DNA from: Pseudomonas marginalis
Lineage (GTDB): Bacteria; Pseudomonadota; Gammaproteobacteria; Pseudomonadales; Pseudomonadaceae
Direction of reading: 5' to 3'
Assembly (NCBI RefSeq): GCF_024169655.1
Contig: NZ_JALJWV010000001.1
Coordinates: 3,849,001-3,913,000, forward strand
DNA length: 64,000 bases
Under the pieces are notes generated by a model. The model had not been told where the DNA came from and searched no databases. It was given only the letters and a program-made list of their open reading frames with translations. Of the stretch, positions 1-9,112 are shown in pieces. A program made the translations under genes and the position numbers. How positions within the stretch are numbered: position 1 is the stretch's first letter; each line of letters opens with the position of its first letter.

Positions 1-1265
1 CACTGGGCGGCACCTGCCTGAATATCGGCTGCATCCCGTCCAAGGCCTTGATCCATGTGGCCGAACAGTTCCAGCAAAGCGTCCACCACAGCCAGGGTTC
101 GCCCCTGGGGATAGAAGTGGATGTGCCGACCCTGGACATCCGCAAAAGCGTGGAATGGAAAGACGCCATCGTCGACCGCCTGACGACCGGGGTTGCCGCG
201 CTGCTGAAGAAACACAAGGTGCAGGTCATCCACGGGTGGGCCAAGGTGGTGGACGGCAAGACCGTCGACGTCGGCGACCAGCGCATCCAGTGCGAACACC
301 TGCTGCTGGCGACCGGTTCGAAAAGCGTCAACCTGCCGATGCTGCCGATTGGCGGGCCGATCATTTCGTCCACTGAAGCCCTGGCGCCGACCCGCGTGCC
401 CAAGCGCCTGATTGTGGTGGGTGGCGGTTATATCGGCCTGGAACTGGGAATTGCCTATCGCAAGCTCGGCGCCCAGGTCAGCGTGGTCGAGGCGCAGGAA
501 CGCATCCTGCCGGCCTATGACGCCGAACTGACCCAGCCGGTGGCTGATTCCCTCAAGCAATTGGGCGTGAAGCTGTACCTCAAGCACAGCGTCACCGGCT
601 TTGAGCACAACCGCCTGCAAGTGCGCGACCCGAAGGGCGACACCGTGTCGTTGGAGACCGATCAGGTGCTGGTCGCCGTGGGTCGCACCCCCAACACCCA
701 GGGCTGGAACCTCGAAGCGCTGAACCTGGACATGCACGGCGCGGCGGTCAAGATCGACCACCGCTGCCAGACCAGCATGCGCAATGTGTGGGCCATCGGC
801 GACCTGAGCGGCGAGCCGATGCTCGCCCACCGGGCCATGGCCCAGGGCGAAATGGTCGCCGAACTGATCAGCGGTCAACACCGCGAATTCAACCCGGCGG
901 CGATCCCGGCCGTGTGCTTTACCGACCCGGAGTTGGTGGTGGTCGGCCAGACGCCCGACGAGGCCAAGGCGGCGGGCCTGGACTGCATCGTGTCGAGCTT
1001 CCCATTTGCGGCCAATGGCCGGGCCATGACCCTGGAGTCGAAAACCGGCTTCGTGCGGGTGGTGGCGCGGCGTGACAATCATCTGATTGTCGGCTGGCAG
1101 GCGGTTGGCGTCGGTGTGTCCGAGCTGTCCACCGCCTTTGGGCTGAGCCTGGAAATGGGCGCACGCCTGGAAGACGTGGCGGGCACCATCCACGCCCACC
1201 CGACCCTCGGCGAAGCCGTCCAGGAAGCCGCCCTACGAGCCCTGGGCCACGCCCTCCACCTGTAA
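1..1265 (+). CDS. lpdV: Dihydrolipoyl dehydrogenase, E3 of branched-chain 2-oxoacid dehydrogenase (5' partial)
   Basis: FAD flavoprotein that reoxidises the lipoyl groups of the branched-chain 2-oxoacid dehydrogenase with NAD+. The reading frame is open from base 3, so the real start lies left of the window, probably about 40 residues away. The redox disulphide motif [13 protein letters not shown] is at the very start. The NAD-binding [10 protein letters not shown] lies near base 420 and the catalytic HPTLGE (His-x4-Glu) near the C-terminus. From memory it matches the LpdV type of Pseudomonas along its whole length, more closely than the 2-oxoglutarate/pyruvate E3. ilvE follows 133 bp downstream, which fits a role in branched-chain amino acids. 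The other bkd genes would be off the left edge. Confidence 0.93.
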   Translation, partial: LGGTCLNIGCIPSKALIHVAEQFQQSVHHSQGSPLGIEVDVPTLDIRKSVEWKDAIVDRLTTGVAALLKKHKVQVIHGWAKVVDGKTVDVGDQRIQCEHLLLATGSKSVNLPMLPIGGPIISSTEALAPTRVPKRLIVVGGGYIGLELGIAYRKLGAQVSVVEAQERILPAYDAELTQPVADSLKQLGVKLYLKHSVTGFEHNRLQVRDPKGDTVSLETDQVLVAVGRTPNTQGWNLEALNLDMHGAAVKIDHRCQTSMRNVWAIGDLSGEPMLAHRAMAQGEMVAELISGQHREFNPAAIPAVCFTDPELVVVGQTPDEAKAAGLDCIVSSFPFAANGRAMTLESKTGFVRVVARRDNHLIVGWQAVGVGVSELSTAFGLSLEMGARLEDVAGTIHAHPTLGEAVQEAALRALGHALHL

Positions 1266-1277
1266 AAAACGCCCCGC

Positions 1278-1320
1278 GGGCTTTTGTGGGAGGGGGCAAG
1301 CTCCCTTCCCACAAAAGCCC
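1278..1320. repeat. REP-like hairpin between lpdV and ilvE
   Basis: A long imperfect hairpin: the left arm begins GGGCTTTTGTGGGAG and the right arm ends CCCACAAAAGCCC, with a tiny CAAG loop. It begins 13 bp after the lpdV stop, so it probably also protects or terminates that transcript. It shares the GTGGGAGGGGGC core with the other REP elements of the window. Confidence 0.7.
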
Positions 1321-1398
1321 GCTCCCACATGAAGCAAGAATGCAGTATTGTTGCGCCCATTCAGAAAAAAACCGACTTGACCAGAGATAGAGGGTGTC

Positions 1399-2418
1399 AT
1401 GGGTAACGAAAGCATCAATTGGGACAAGCTGGGTTTTGACTACATCAAGACCGACAAGCGGTTTATCCAGACCTGGAAAAACGGCGAGTGGCAAGCGGGC
1501 ACCCTGACCGAAGACAACGTGCTGCACATCAGCGAGGGCTCTACCGCCCTGCACTACGGCCAGCAATGCTTTGAAGGCCTCAAGGCCTACCGCTGCAAGG
1601 ACGGCTCGATCAACCTGTTCCGCCCGGACCAGAACGCCGCACGCATGCAGCGCAGCTGTGGCCGCCTGCTGATGCCGCAAGTGCCGACCGAAGCCTTCAT
1701 CGACGCCTGCAAGCAAGTGGTTCGCGCCAACGAGCGGTTCATCCCGCCGTATGGCAGCGGCGGCGCGCTGTACCTGCGCCCGTTCGTGATCGGCACCGGT
1801 GACAACATCGGCGTACGCACCGCGCCGGAGTTTATCTTCTCGGTGTTCGCAATCCCGGTCGGCGCCTACTTCAAGGGCGGCCTGGTGCCGCACAACTTCC
1901 AGATCTCCGGCTACGACCGCGCCGCACCACACGGCACCGGCGCCGCCAAGGTCGGTGGCAACTATGCCGCCAGTCTGCTGCCAGGTTCGGAAGCGAAAAA
2001 AGCCGGCTTCGCCGACAGCATCTACCTGGACCCGGCCACGCACTCGAAGATCGAGGAAGTCGGTTCGGCCAACTTCTTCGGGATCACCCGTGACAACAAG
2101 TTCATCACACCGAAGTCGCCTTCGGTGCTGCCAGGCATCACCCGCCTGTCGCTGATCGAACTGGCCAAGACCCGCCTGGGCCTGGAAGTGATCGAGGGCG
2201 AAGTGTTCATCGACCAACTGGATATCTTCCAGGAAGCCGGCGCCTGCGGGACTGCCGCCGTGATCTCGCCGATCGGCGGCATCGAGTACAAGGGCAAACT
2301 GCACGTGTTCTACAGCGAGACCGAAGTCGGCCCGATCACCCAGAAGCTCTACAAAGAGCTGACCGGCGTGCAATCCGGCGACGTCGAAGCGCCAGAAGGC
2401 TGGATCGTCAAGGTCTAA
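1399..2418 (+). CDS. ilvE: Branched-chain amino acid aminotransferase
   Basis: PLP-dependent class IV transaminase of 339 residues that interconverts leucine, isoleucine and valine with their 2-oxoacids using glutamate/2-oxoglutarate. The PLP lysine should be K184 in the AKVGGNYA motif. The cofactor-phosphate region EEVGSANFFG and the STALHYGQ segment near residue 50 are also typical of the eukaryote-like long IlvE. The start ATG follows an AGAGGGTG Shine-Dalgarno. It is a single gene flanked by two REP-type hairpins, downstream of lpdV. Confidence 0.95.
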   Translation: MGNESINWDKLGFDYIKTDKRFIQTWKNGEWQAGTLTEDNVLHISEGSTALHYGQQCFEGLKAYRCKDGSINLFRPDQNAARMQRSCGRLLMPQVPTEAFIDACKQVVRANERFIPPYGSGGALYLRPFVIGTGDNIGVRTAPEFIFSVFAIPVGAYFKGGLVPHNFQISGYDRAAPHGTGAAKVGGNYAASLLPGSEAKKAGFADSIYLDPATHSKIEEVGSANFFGITRDNKFITPKSPSVLPGITRLSLIELAKTRLGLEVIEGEVFIDQLDIFQEAGACGTAAVISPIGGIEYKGKLHVFYSETEVGPITQKLYKELTGVQSGDVEAPEGWIVKV

Positions 2419-2439
2419 CCCAACCACACTGCAAACCCC

Positions 2440-2530
2440 TGTAGGAGGGGGCTTGCCCCCGATAGCGGTGGCTCAGTCAATATTGCCGGTGACTGACACT
2501 CCGCCATCGGGGGCAAGCCCCCTCCCACAT
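2440..2530. repeat. REP element pair (inverted copies)
   Basis: Two copies of the TGTAGGAGGGGGCTTGCCCC-type palindromic unit in opposite orientation about 40 bp apart (GATAGCGGTG...CACTCCGCCATC). This forms a large inverted repeat between the convergent ilvE and GNAT genes. Related copies lie at 6709-6809, 9718-9806, 14113-14215 and 21602-21691. Confidence 0.85.
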
Positions 2531-2547
2531 TTGATCTGCGATCATTC

Positions 2548-3441
2548 TCAGGATTGAGTCGGGATATTTTCCACCATCTTCTTCCCCATACTGATCCTCG
2601 GCTCCACCCCATACCCCAACGCCTCGTAGAACCCCACCACCGTGTCATTGCCGCCGGTGATCTGCAGGTTGATCTTCATACACCCCAAGGCACTCAACGC
2701 CTGCTCCGCATGCCGCACCAATGACGCACCCAGCCCTTGCCGGCGATAGTCAGCGCGCACCGCCACCGAATACAACCAACCACGATGCCCGTCGTACCCC
2801 GCCAGAACAGTACCGATCACGACATTCTTATCCGTCGCCACGAAGAACAGCCCGTCATTGACCGCCAGCTTCTTATCAATCGCCAGGGTCGGCAGGTTAT
2901 GGGCGGTGTCATACCCAAAAGCCTCCTGCCACAACGCAACCACCTGCGCCCGGTGCAGACGGTCGCGATAGGCGCCGATGGGGTGACGCGACGACAGTGC
3001 CTTTTCCATCACCAGCGTGCGTTCATGGCCATGGTAGACATCACGCACGGTGTGAAAACCCAACTTGGTGTAGAACGGCTCGGCCGTCAGCGAGGACGGC
3101 ACACTCAACACCGTCACTCCGGCCTCGCGGGCGCGCAATTCGATTTCAATCATCAGCAGCCGACCAATGCCCTGCCCTTGCAGCGCCGGGTTGACGAACA
3201 CCGAGCGCACTGCATTGCCGTCAAGGGCAGCGGTGGCAACGATTACCTCGTCCTGAACCGCCACCAGCACCACCCGGTGCCTAAGCAGTTCCAGCACCGC
3301 AGCGGGCGAAAAGTTGCCCGCAACCCGGACGATCACCTCGGCCGGGTAATCGCGCGCATTGCTGCTGTGCAAGGCGGCGAGGATGACCTGGCTGATCCCA
3401 TCTGCGTCGGCGGCCTGGGCAATACGAACGGCGATAGACAT
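2548..3441 (-). CDS. Tandem GNAT acetyltransferase (two GNAT domains, C-terminal YpeA-like)
   Basis: A 297-residue protein with two acetyl-CoA-dependent GNAT folds. The first covers about residues 5-150, with the acetyl-CoA loop NPALQGQGIGRLL. The second covers about residues 195-290, with RADYRRQGLGASL followed by NDTVVGFYEALGY. I chose the ATG at 3441, which follows AAGGAGAG, over a start 10 codons upstream. The substrate is unknown: YpeA-type domains acetylate small molecules or proteins. It is convergent with ilvE and apparently monocistronic. Confidence 0.8.
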   Translation of the reverse strand: MSIAVRIAQAADADGISQVILAALHSSNARDYPAEVIVRVAGNFSPAAVLELLRHRVVLVAVQDEVIVATAALDGNAVRSVFVNPALQGQGIGRLLMIEIELRAREAGVTVLSVPSSLTAEPFYTKLGFHTVRDVYHGHERTLVMEKALSSRHPIGAYRDRLHRAQVVALWQEAFGYDTAHNLPTLAIDKKLAVNDGLFFVATDKNVVIGTVLAGYDGHRGWLYSVAVRADYRRQGLGASLVRHAEQALSALGCMKINLQITGGNDTVVGFYEALGYGVEPRISMGKKMVENIPTQS

Positions 3442-3483
3442 GCACTCTCCTTCCTGACTCGGATACCACAACCACCCCCATAT

Positions 3484-3531
3484 TAATGTGGGAGCTGGCT
3501 TGCCTGCGATAGCGGTCCGTCAGCCAGCACA
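3484..3531. repeat. Degenerate half REP element
   Basis: ATGTGGGAGCTGGCTTGCC followed by TGCGATAGCGGTC resembles one arm of the REP pairs in this window, with no opposite arm. It lies upstream of the GNAT gene and upstream of ctlX. Confidence 0.5.
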
Positions 3532-3566
3532 GCCGATTCGGCTGCCCTACCCAACTTTTCAGCTTT

Positions 3567-3598
3567 CCCGGCTGAGCCCCTCCTTGGTTTCAGCCGGG
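3567..3598. promoter_or_regulatory. Inverted repeat upstream of ctlX (candidate operator)
   Basis: Perfect 9-bp arms CCCGGCTGA and TCAGCCGGG separated by 14 bp, centred about 75 bp before the ctlX start. There is no T-run, so an intrinsic terminator is unlikely. The Lrp/AsnC regulator at the far end of the same gene block is a plausible but unproven ligand. Confidence 0.4.
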
Positions 3599-3657
3599 AT
3601 TCCCCCGCCACAACGCACAAAATAGCCCCACTGCTCAACCCATGGATTCGTGCCCCC

Positions 3658-4584
3658 ATGCAAACCACCAACACCGTCTTGATGATTCGCCCGGCGCGCT
3701 TTGCCTTCAACCCGGACACCGCGATCAACAACCGCTTCCAACGCCAGCCCCTCGATCCGCTCAGCGCACAGCAAAAAGCGCTGGAAGAGTTCGACGGCTA
3801 TGTCGATACCCTGCGCCGGCATGGCGTCGAAGTCCTGGTCGTGCAGGACACCCCGGCGCCGCATACCCCCGACTCGATTTTCCCCAACAACTGGTGGAGC
3901 AGCCATGCCGACGGCAGCCTGGTGCTGTACCCGATGGAAGGCCAGAACCGACGATTGGAGCGCAACAAGGGCGTGCTGCAAGTCCTGGAACAACGCTTTG
4001 CAATCAAAGACACCATTGACCTCAGCCATCTCGAACACCAGAACATCTTCCTCGAAGGCACCGGCAGCATGGTGCTCGACCGCCAGCACCGGATCAGCTA
4101 CGCCTGCCACTCCGGGCGCACGCACCACGACGCCCTGCGCCAGTTCGCCGAACGCCTCGACTACCAACTCTGCGTGTTCCACGCCGTCGACCGCCACCAC
4201 GCGCCGATCTACCACAGCAACGTGATGATGAGCGTCGGCCGCAACCTCTCGGTGGTGTGCCTGCAAGCCTTGCCGGACGCCGACGAGCGCCAGGCCCTGG
4301 AACGCTCCCTGCGCGACACCGGCAAGGACATCCTCGCCCTCGACTTCGACCAGTTGGAAGCCTTCGCCGGCAACATGCTCGAAGTCCACGACCGCGACGG
4401 CCAACCGCTGCTGGTGATGTCCGCCAGCGCCTGGAACGCCCTGCAACCCGCCCAGCGCGAGCATGTGGAACGCCACACGCGGCCAGTGGTGGTGAACATC
4501 GACCACATCGAACGCATCGGCGGCGGCAGTGCCCGCTGCATGCTCGCGGAAGTGCATCTGCCCGCCCGCGCCACCGTCCAATAA
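3658..4584 (+). CDS. ctlX: Citrulline-utilization hydrolase, amidinotransferase/dimethylargininase fold
   Basis: A 308-residue member of the guanidino-group-modifying (arginine deiminase/DDAH-like) superfamily, here the citrulline hydrolase type that should release ornithine. The likely nucleophile is C294 in GGGSARCMLAE. The catalytic His is probably in HHAPIYHSNVMMSVG, and substrate-loop residues are in FPNNWWSSH near residue 77. The gene directly downstream is ornithine cyclodeaminase (16 bp gap), so the pair would convert citrulline to ornithine to proline. That context supports citrulline hydrolase over DDAH. The start is the ATG right after TGCCCCC. No strong Shine-Dalgarno is visible. 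Confidence 0.75.
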   Translation: MQTTNTVLMIRPARFAFNPDTAINNRFQRQPLDPLSAQQKALEEFDGYVDTLRRHGVEVLVVQDTPAPHTPDSIFPNNWWSSHADGSLVLYPMEGQNRRLERNKGVLQVLEQRFAIKDTIDLSHLEHQNIFLEGTGSMVLDRQHRISYACHSGRTHHDALRQFAERLDYQLCVFHAVDRHHAPIYHSNVMMSVGRNLSVVCLQALPDADERQALERSLRDTGKDILALDFDQLEAFAGNMLEVHDRDGQPLLVMSASAWNALQPAQREHVERHTRPVVVNIDHIERIGGGSARCMLAEVHLPARATVQ

Positions 4585-4600
4585 ATACAGGAGCCACTCC

Positions 4601-5647
4601 ATGACCCGCTATATCGACGTCAACGACCTCAGCTACCTGGTCTCGCAAAAAGGCCTGCAAACCTGCATCACCGAGATGGCCGACTACATCCGCGCCGACT
4701 ACCTGCGCTGGCAGGATTTCGAGAAATGCGCACGCCTGGCCAACCACTCGCCGGAGGGCGTGATCGAACTGATGCCGGTGTCCGACGCGTCGCTGTACGC
4801 CTTCAAATACGTCAACGGCCACCCGAAAAACACCCAGGCCGGCATGCTCACCGTGATGGCCTTCGGTGCCTTGGGCGATGTGGATACCGGCAAACCGGTG
4901 CTGCTGGCGGAAATGACCCTGACCACCGCGATTCGCACCGCCGCCACCTCGGCCCTGGTCGCACGCTACCTGGCCCGGGACAACAGCCGCAGCATGGCGT
5001 TGATCGGCAACGGCTCGCAAAGCGAATTCCAGGCGCTGGCGTTCCACACCCTGCTGGGCATCAATGAAATCCGCCTGTTCGACATCGACGCCAAGGCCAC
5101 TGCCAAGCTGGCGGCAAACCTCAAGGCGTTCCCGGCAATCAAAGTGCTCCTGGCCGGCAGTGTGGCCGAGGCGGTGAAAGGCGCGGACATTGTCACCACC
5201 GTCACCGCCGACAAGGCCTACGCGACCATTCTCACCGACGAGATGATCGAACCCGGCATGCACCTCAACGCCGTGGGCGGCGATTGCCCAGGCAAGACCG
5301 AACTGGACCGACGCATCGTCGAGCGCGCCCGGGTGATCGTCGAATACGAACCGCAAAGCCGCATCGAAGGTGAAATCCAGCACATGCCGGCCGATTCGCC
5401 GGTCACCGAACTGTGGCAAGTGATCAACGGCCAGGCGCCCGGCCGCGAGAATGCGCGCCAGGTCACCCTGTTCGACTCCGTGGGTTTTGCCATCGAAGAC
5501 TACTCGGCCCTGCGCTACGTGCTGGACGTGGCCAAGGCGCTGGACGTCGGCAGCGAACTGGAACTGGTACCCGACCTCGCCAACCCGAAAGACCTGTTCG
5601 CACGCCTGGCCCAACCGCCACGCGTACAGCACAAAAAGCGCGCCTGA
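4601..5647 (+). CDS. Ornithine cyclodeaminase
   Basis: A 348-residue mu-crystallin/ornithine cyclodeaminase family protein that converts L-ornithine to L-proline and ammonia with bound NAD. The central Rossmann motif is ALIGNGSQSEFQALAF near residue 130. Another marker is the HLNAVGGDCPGKTEL segment near residue 222, whose Asp is catalytic in the family. The ATG follows CAGGAGCC. Of the ORFs possible here, the shorter one is preferred because family members begin directly with MTRYIDV-type sequence. It is co-transcribed with ctlX. Confidence 0.9.
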   Translation: MTRYIDVNDLSYLVSQKGLQTCITEMADYIRADYLRWQDFEKCARLANHSPEGVIELMPVSDASLYAFKYVNGHPKNTQAGMLTVMAFGALGDVDTGKPVLLAEMTLTTAIRTAATSALVARYLARDNSRSMALIGNGSQSEFQALAFHTLLGINEIRLFDIDAKATAKLAANLKAFPAIKVLLAGSVAEAVKGADIVTTVTADKAYATILTDEMIEPGMHLNAVGGDCPGKTELDRRIVERARVIVEYEPQSRIEGEIQHMPADSPVTELWQVINGQAPGRENARQVTLFDSVGFAIEDYSALRYVLDVAKALDVGSELELVPDLANPKDLFARLAQPPRVQHKKRA

Positions 5648-5653
5648 AACCGC

Positions 5654-5688
5654 TCTGGCCTGCCGCTTTGCGCCAAGGGCAGGCCAGA
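5654..5688 (+). terminator. Strong hairpin after ornithine cyclodeaminase
   Basis: Perfect 11-bp stem, TCTGGCCTGCC with GGCAGGCCAGA around a 13-nt loop, starting 7 bp after the stop codon. No T-run follows, so it may stabilise the mRNA 3' end or give partial termination before the ABC importer genes. Confidence 0.55.
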
Positions 5689-5903
5689 ATCTCGAGGGTG
5701 AAAAGCCGATTCAGCGGGTGCGACAGCCGATTCCGCTGCATTGCCTGTTTTAACAGCGCAATTCGCGCTTTGAGCACGGGGTAAACGACACAAAAAACGC
5801 ACCACCTTGAAGCATTCTGAGCGCGACCGAAGAGTCAGTAAATGAATGCACGCTGCACCCCTTTGACTGCCCTGACATCAATTACAAAATATAGGGACTC
5901 AAC

Positions 5904-6683
5904 ATGACGCCACTCCGCTCACTATTCGCTGCGTTGCTGTTGCCGCTGTGCGCCACCGCCGCCCACGCCCAAGACTGGAAAGAAATCCGCTTCGGCGTAT
6001 TCCCCGAGTACCCACCCTTCGAATCCGTGGCCGCCGATGGCAGCCTGCAAGGCTTCGATATCGAGTTGGGCAACGCGATCTGCGCCAAACTCGAAGTCAA
6101 ATGCACCTGGGTGCATAACGAATTCGACGGCATGATCCCCGCCCTGCGTGCGCGCAAGTTCGACGCGATCATGTCGTCCATGGCCATCACCCCGGCTCGC
6201 GAGAAAGTCATCGACTTCAGCGACCGGCTGTTCCTCAGCCCCACCTCGGTCATCACCCGTAAAAGCGCCGACTTCGGCGAAACCCCGGACTCCCTGAAAG
6301 GCAAGCAAGTCGGCGTGCTGCAAGGCTCGCTGCAGGAAGCCTATGCGCGTGCGCACCTGGCCAAGCTGGGCGCCCAGATCAAGGCCTACCAGTCCCAGGA
6401 GCAGAACTACGCCGACCTGCAAAACGGCCGCCTCGACGCCACCCTGACCGACAAACTCGAAGCCCAGCTCAACTTCCTGTCCAAGCCCGAAGGCGCCGAC
6501 TTCAAGACCGGCCCGGCCTTCAAGGACCCGACGCTGCCCCTGGACATCGCCATGGGCCTGCGCAAGAACGACCAGGAACTGCGCGCGCTGATCAACAAGG
6601 GCATCGCTGCCGTACAGGCCGATGGCACCTACGCCAATATCCAGAAAAAATACTTCGGCGATCAAGACATCTACAACGAGTAA
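5904..6683 (+). CDS. Amino acid ABC transporter, periplasmic substrate-binding protein
   Basis: A 259-residue family 3 solute-binding protein (HisJ/ArtJ/AotJ-like) with a Sec signal peptide cut after AAHAQ near residue 23. The ligand-fold segments are FPEYPPFESVAADG, FDGMIPALRARKFDAIMSSM and the C-terminal NIQKKYFGDQ. The Arg-x-Lys-Phe-Asp segment and the genomic context suggest a basic or ureido amino acid such as citrulline, ornithine or arginine. It heads a four-gene importer set and lies downstream of ctlX-ocd. Confidence 0.88.
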   Translation: MTPLRSLFAALLLPLCATAAHAQDWKEIRFGVFPEYPPFESVAADGSLQGFDIELGNAICAKLEVKCTWVHNEFDGMIPALRARKFDAIMSSMAITPAREKVIDFSDRLFLSPTSVITRKSADFGETPDSLKGKQVGVLQGSLQEAYARAHLAKLGAQIKAYQSQEQNYADLQNGRLDATLTDKLEAQLNFLSKPEGADFKTGPAFKDPTLPLDIAMGLRKNDQELRALINKGIAAVQADGTYANIQKKYFGDQDIYNE

Positions 6684-6708
6684 GCCAACACCGCCCTTGT
6701 GTGAAAAG

Positions 6709-6809
6709 GCTTGTGTGGGAGGGGGCTTGCCCCCGATAGCGGTGGGTCAGTCAGTACATGCGTCGACTGGCAGGCCCTCATCGGGGGCAAGCACCCTCCC
6801 ACACAAGCC
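6709..6809. repeat. REP element pair
   Basis: Inverted pair whose outer arms are GGCTTGTGTGGGAGGG and CCCTCCCACACAAGCC. It lies between the binding-protein gene and the permease genes and could give differential expression, since binding proteins are needed in excess. Confidence 0.85.
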
Positions 6810-6852
6810 GTCTCACACTGGGGTATGTCTGCGCCCTTTAGAGATCTCCCCC

Positions 6853-7554
6853 ATGAACGAATTCCTCAACCTGCAGGGCTACGGCCCCATGCTCGCCCAG
6901 GGCGCCTGGATGACGGTCAAGCTGGCGTTCCTGGCGCTGGGCCTGAGCCTTGGCCTGGGCCTGATCGCCGCCGGCGCCAAGCTCTCCAGCGCCAAATGGC
7001 TGCGGCTGCCGGCCACGCTCTACACCACGCTGATTCGCAGCGTGCCGGACCTGGTGCTGATCCTGCTGATTTTCTACAGCCTGCAACTGTGGCTGAACGA
7101 CCTGACCGAAACCTTCGGCTGGAACTACTTTGAAATCGACCCGTTTACCGCCGGGGTGATCACCCTGGGGTTTATCTACGGCGCCTATTTCACCGAAAAC
7201 TTTCGCGGCGCGATCCTCAGCGTGCCGGTCGGCCAACTGGAAGCCGCGACCGCTTACGGCTTGAGCCGCTGGCAGCGTTTTCGCCTGGTGCTGTTCCCGC
7301 AGTTGATGCGCTTCGCCCTGCCGGGGCTGGGCAATAACTGGCTGGTGTTGCTCAAGTCGACGGCGCTGGTGTCGATCATCGGCCTGTCGGACCTGGTCAA
7401 AGCCGCGCAAAACGCTGGCAAGACCACCAACGAACCCTTGTACTTCCTGATCCTCGCGGGCCTGGTGTACCTGGTGATCACCACCCTCTCCAACCGCATC
7501 TTCAAGCGCCTCGAACGGCGCTACAACCTCGGCATCAAGGGGATGGCGCGATGA
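6853..7554 (+). CDS. Amino acid ABC transporter permease (HisQ/ArtQ type)
   Basis: A 233-residue inner-membrane permease with five predicted TM segments. The EAA loop is QLEAATAYGLSRWQRFRLVLFPQ, which contacts the ATPase. The start is the ATG after AGATCTCCC; the open frame runs further upstream through the REP element but that part is not protein-like. Its stop overlaps the next permease by 4 bp (ATGA). Confidence 0.9.
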   Translation: MNEFLNLQGYGPMLAQGAWMTVKLAFLALGLSLGLGLIAAGAKLSSAKWLRLPATLYTTLIRSVPDLVLILLIFYSLQLWLNDLTETFGWNYFEIDPFTAGVITLGFIYGAYFTENFRGAILSVPVGQLEAATAYGLSRWQRFRLVLFPQLMRFALPGLGNNWLVLLKSTALVSIIGLSDLVKAAQNAGKTTNEPLYFLILAGLVYLVITTLSNRIFKRLERRYNLGIKGMAR

Positions 7555-8264
7555 TCGAACTGTTCCAGCAATACGGCCTGGCCTACCTGTTCAGCGATGG
7601 CGCGGGCTTGTCCGGGGTGGCGATGACCCTGTGGTTGTTCATCATCTCGGTGCTGTTCGGGTTTTTCCTGTCGATCCCCCTGGCGCTTGCGCGCGTCTCG
7701 GAGCACTTTTGGCTGCGCTGGCCGGTGGAGGTGTACACCTACCTGTTTCGCGGCACGCCGCTGTATATCCAACTGTTGATTTGCTACACCGGGCTATACA
7801 GCCTGGAGGTGGTGCAGGACAACGCCTTGCTCAACCAGTTCTTTCGCAACGCGCTGAACTGCACGCTGCTGGCGTTCGTGCTCAACACCTGCGCCTACAC
7901 CGTGGAAATCTTCGCCGGGGCGATCCGCAACATTCCCCATGGCGAAATCGAAGCGGCCCGCGCCTATGGCCTGCACGGCTGGCGACTGAACCTGTTTGTG
8001 CTGGTGCCCGCCGCGCTGCGCCGTGCGCTGCCGGCCTACAGCAATGAAATGATCCTGATGCTGCACGCCACGTCGCTGGCGTTTACCGCCACCGTCGCCG
8101 ACATCCTCAAAGTGGCCCGCGATGCGAATGCCGAGACGTTCCTGACGTTCCAGGCCTTCGGTATCGCCGCGCTGCTCTACATGCTGCTGTCCTTTGCACT
8201 GGTGGGCCTGTTTCGACTGGCCGAACGTCGCTGGATGCGTTTTCTTGTTCCTACCCGAGGCTAA
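7551..8264 (+). CDS. Amino acid ABC transporter permease (HisM/ArtM type)
   Basis: A 237-residue permease with the EAA loop GEIEAARAYGLHGWRLNLFVL and a typical YLFRGTPLYIQLL segment. It forms the heterodimeric channel with the preceding permease and starts by ATGA overlap. The ATPase gene starts 3 bp after its stop. Confidence 0.92.
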   Translation: MIELFQQYGLAYLFSDGAGLSGVAMTLWLFIISVLFGFFLSIPLALARVSEHFWLRWPVEVYTYLFRGTPLYIQLLICYTGLYSLEVVQDNALLNQFFRNALNCTLLAFVLNTCAYTVEIFAGAIRNIPHGEIEAARAYGLHGWRLNLFVLVPAALRRALPAYSNEMILMLHATSLAFTATVADILKVARDANAETFLTFQAFGIAALLYMLLSFALVGLFRLAERRWMRFLVPTRG

Positions 8265-8267
8265 CCC

Positions 8268-9107
8268 ATGAATCAGTCCGCGCAGGCCCTGGCCACTTAT
8301 CCGGTTGATGCACCACTCGCTGCCAAGACCGCTACCGATACCGCCGCGATCAAACTCCAGGTCGAAGGCATCCACAAACGCTACGGCGAACACGAAGTGC
8401 TCAAAGGCGTGTCCCTCAACGCACGCAATGGCGACGTGATCAGCCTGATCGGCGCCAGCGGCTCGGGCAAAAGCACGATGCTGCGCTGCATCAACTTTCT
8501 CGAACAGCCGGACGCCGGCGTCATCACCCTGGACGGCATCAGCATCGAAATGCGCCAGGGCCGCGCCGGCACCCACGCGCCGCACCAGGCACAACTGCAG
8601 AACCTGCGCACACGCCTGGCGATGGTGTTCCAGCATTTCAACCTGTGGAGCCACATGACCGTGCTGGAAAACATCACCATGGCCCCGCGCCGGGTGTTGG
8701 GCGTAAGCGCGGCCGAAGCGGAAAAACGCGCGCGAATGTACCTGGACAAGGTGGGCTTGCCGGGCCGAGTGGCGGATCAATACCCAGCGTTTCTGTCCGG
8801 CGGCCAACAGCAGCGCGTCGCCATCGCCCGAGCCCTGGCGATGGAACCGGAAATCATTCTGTTCGACGAACCGACCTCCGCCTTGGACCCTGAGCTTGTA
8901 GGAGAAGTCCTCAAAGTCATACAGACGTTGGCTGAGGAAGGTCGTACCATGTTGATGGTCACCCACGAAATGGGCTTTGCCCGCCAGGTGTCCAGCCAAG
9001 TGCTGTTCCTGCACCAGGGCCGGGTCGAAGAGCAAGGCGGCGCCGAGATCCTCGACCATCCCAACAGTGAACGCTTGCAGCAATTTCTTTCCAACCGTTT
9101 GAAGTGA
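8268..9107 (+). CDS. Amino acid ABC transporter ATP-binding protein
   Basis: A 279-residue ATPase of the HisP/AotP type. Walker A is GASGSGKST near residue 64, the signature is LSGGQQQRVAIARAL, and Walker B is IILFDEPTSALDPE. An H-loop histidine lies in MLMVTHEMGFA. About 25 extra residues precede the usual family start, rich in Ala and Thr. The upstream ATG follows the permease stop closely, so I keep it. It completes the importer. Confidence 0.93.
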   Translation: MNQSAQALATYPVDAPLAAKTATDTAAIKLQVEGIHKRYGEHEVLKGVSLNARNGDVISLIGASGSGKSTMLRCINFLEQPDAGVITLDGISIEMRQGRAGTHAPHQAQLQNLRTRLAMVFQHFNLWSHMTVLENITMAPRRVLGVSAAEAEKRARMYLDKVGLPGRVADQYPAFLSGGQQQRVAIARALAMEPEIILFDEPTSALDPELVGEVLKVIQTLAEEGRTMLMVTHEMGFARQVSSQVLFLHQGRVEEQGGAEILDHPNSERLQQFLSNRLK

Positions 9108-9112
9108 AACCC

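Noticed and set aside
919-2427. A 500-codon open frame on the minus strand across lpdV and ilvE
   Set aside because: It is the antisense frame of two certain genes in GC-rich DNA and has no protein-family features. Similar shadows at 4094-5632 and 59723-61528 were dropped for the same reason.
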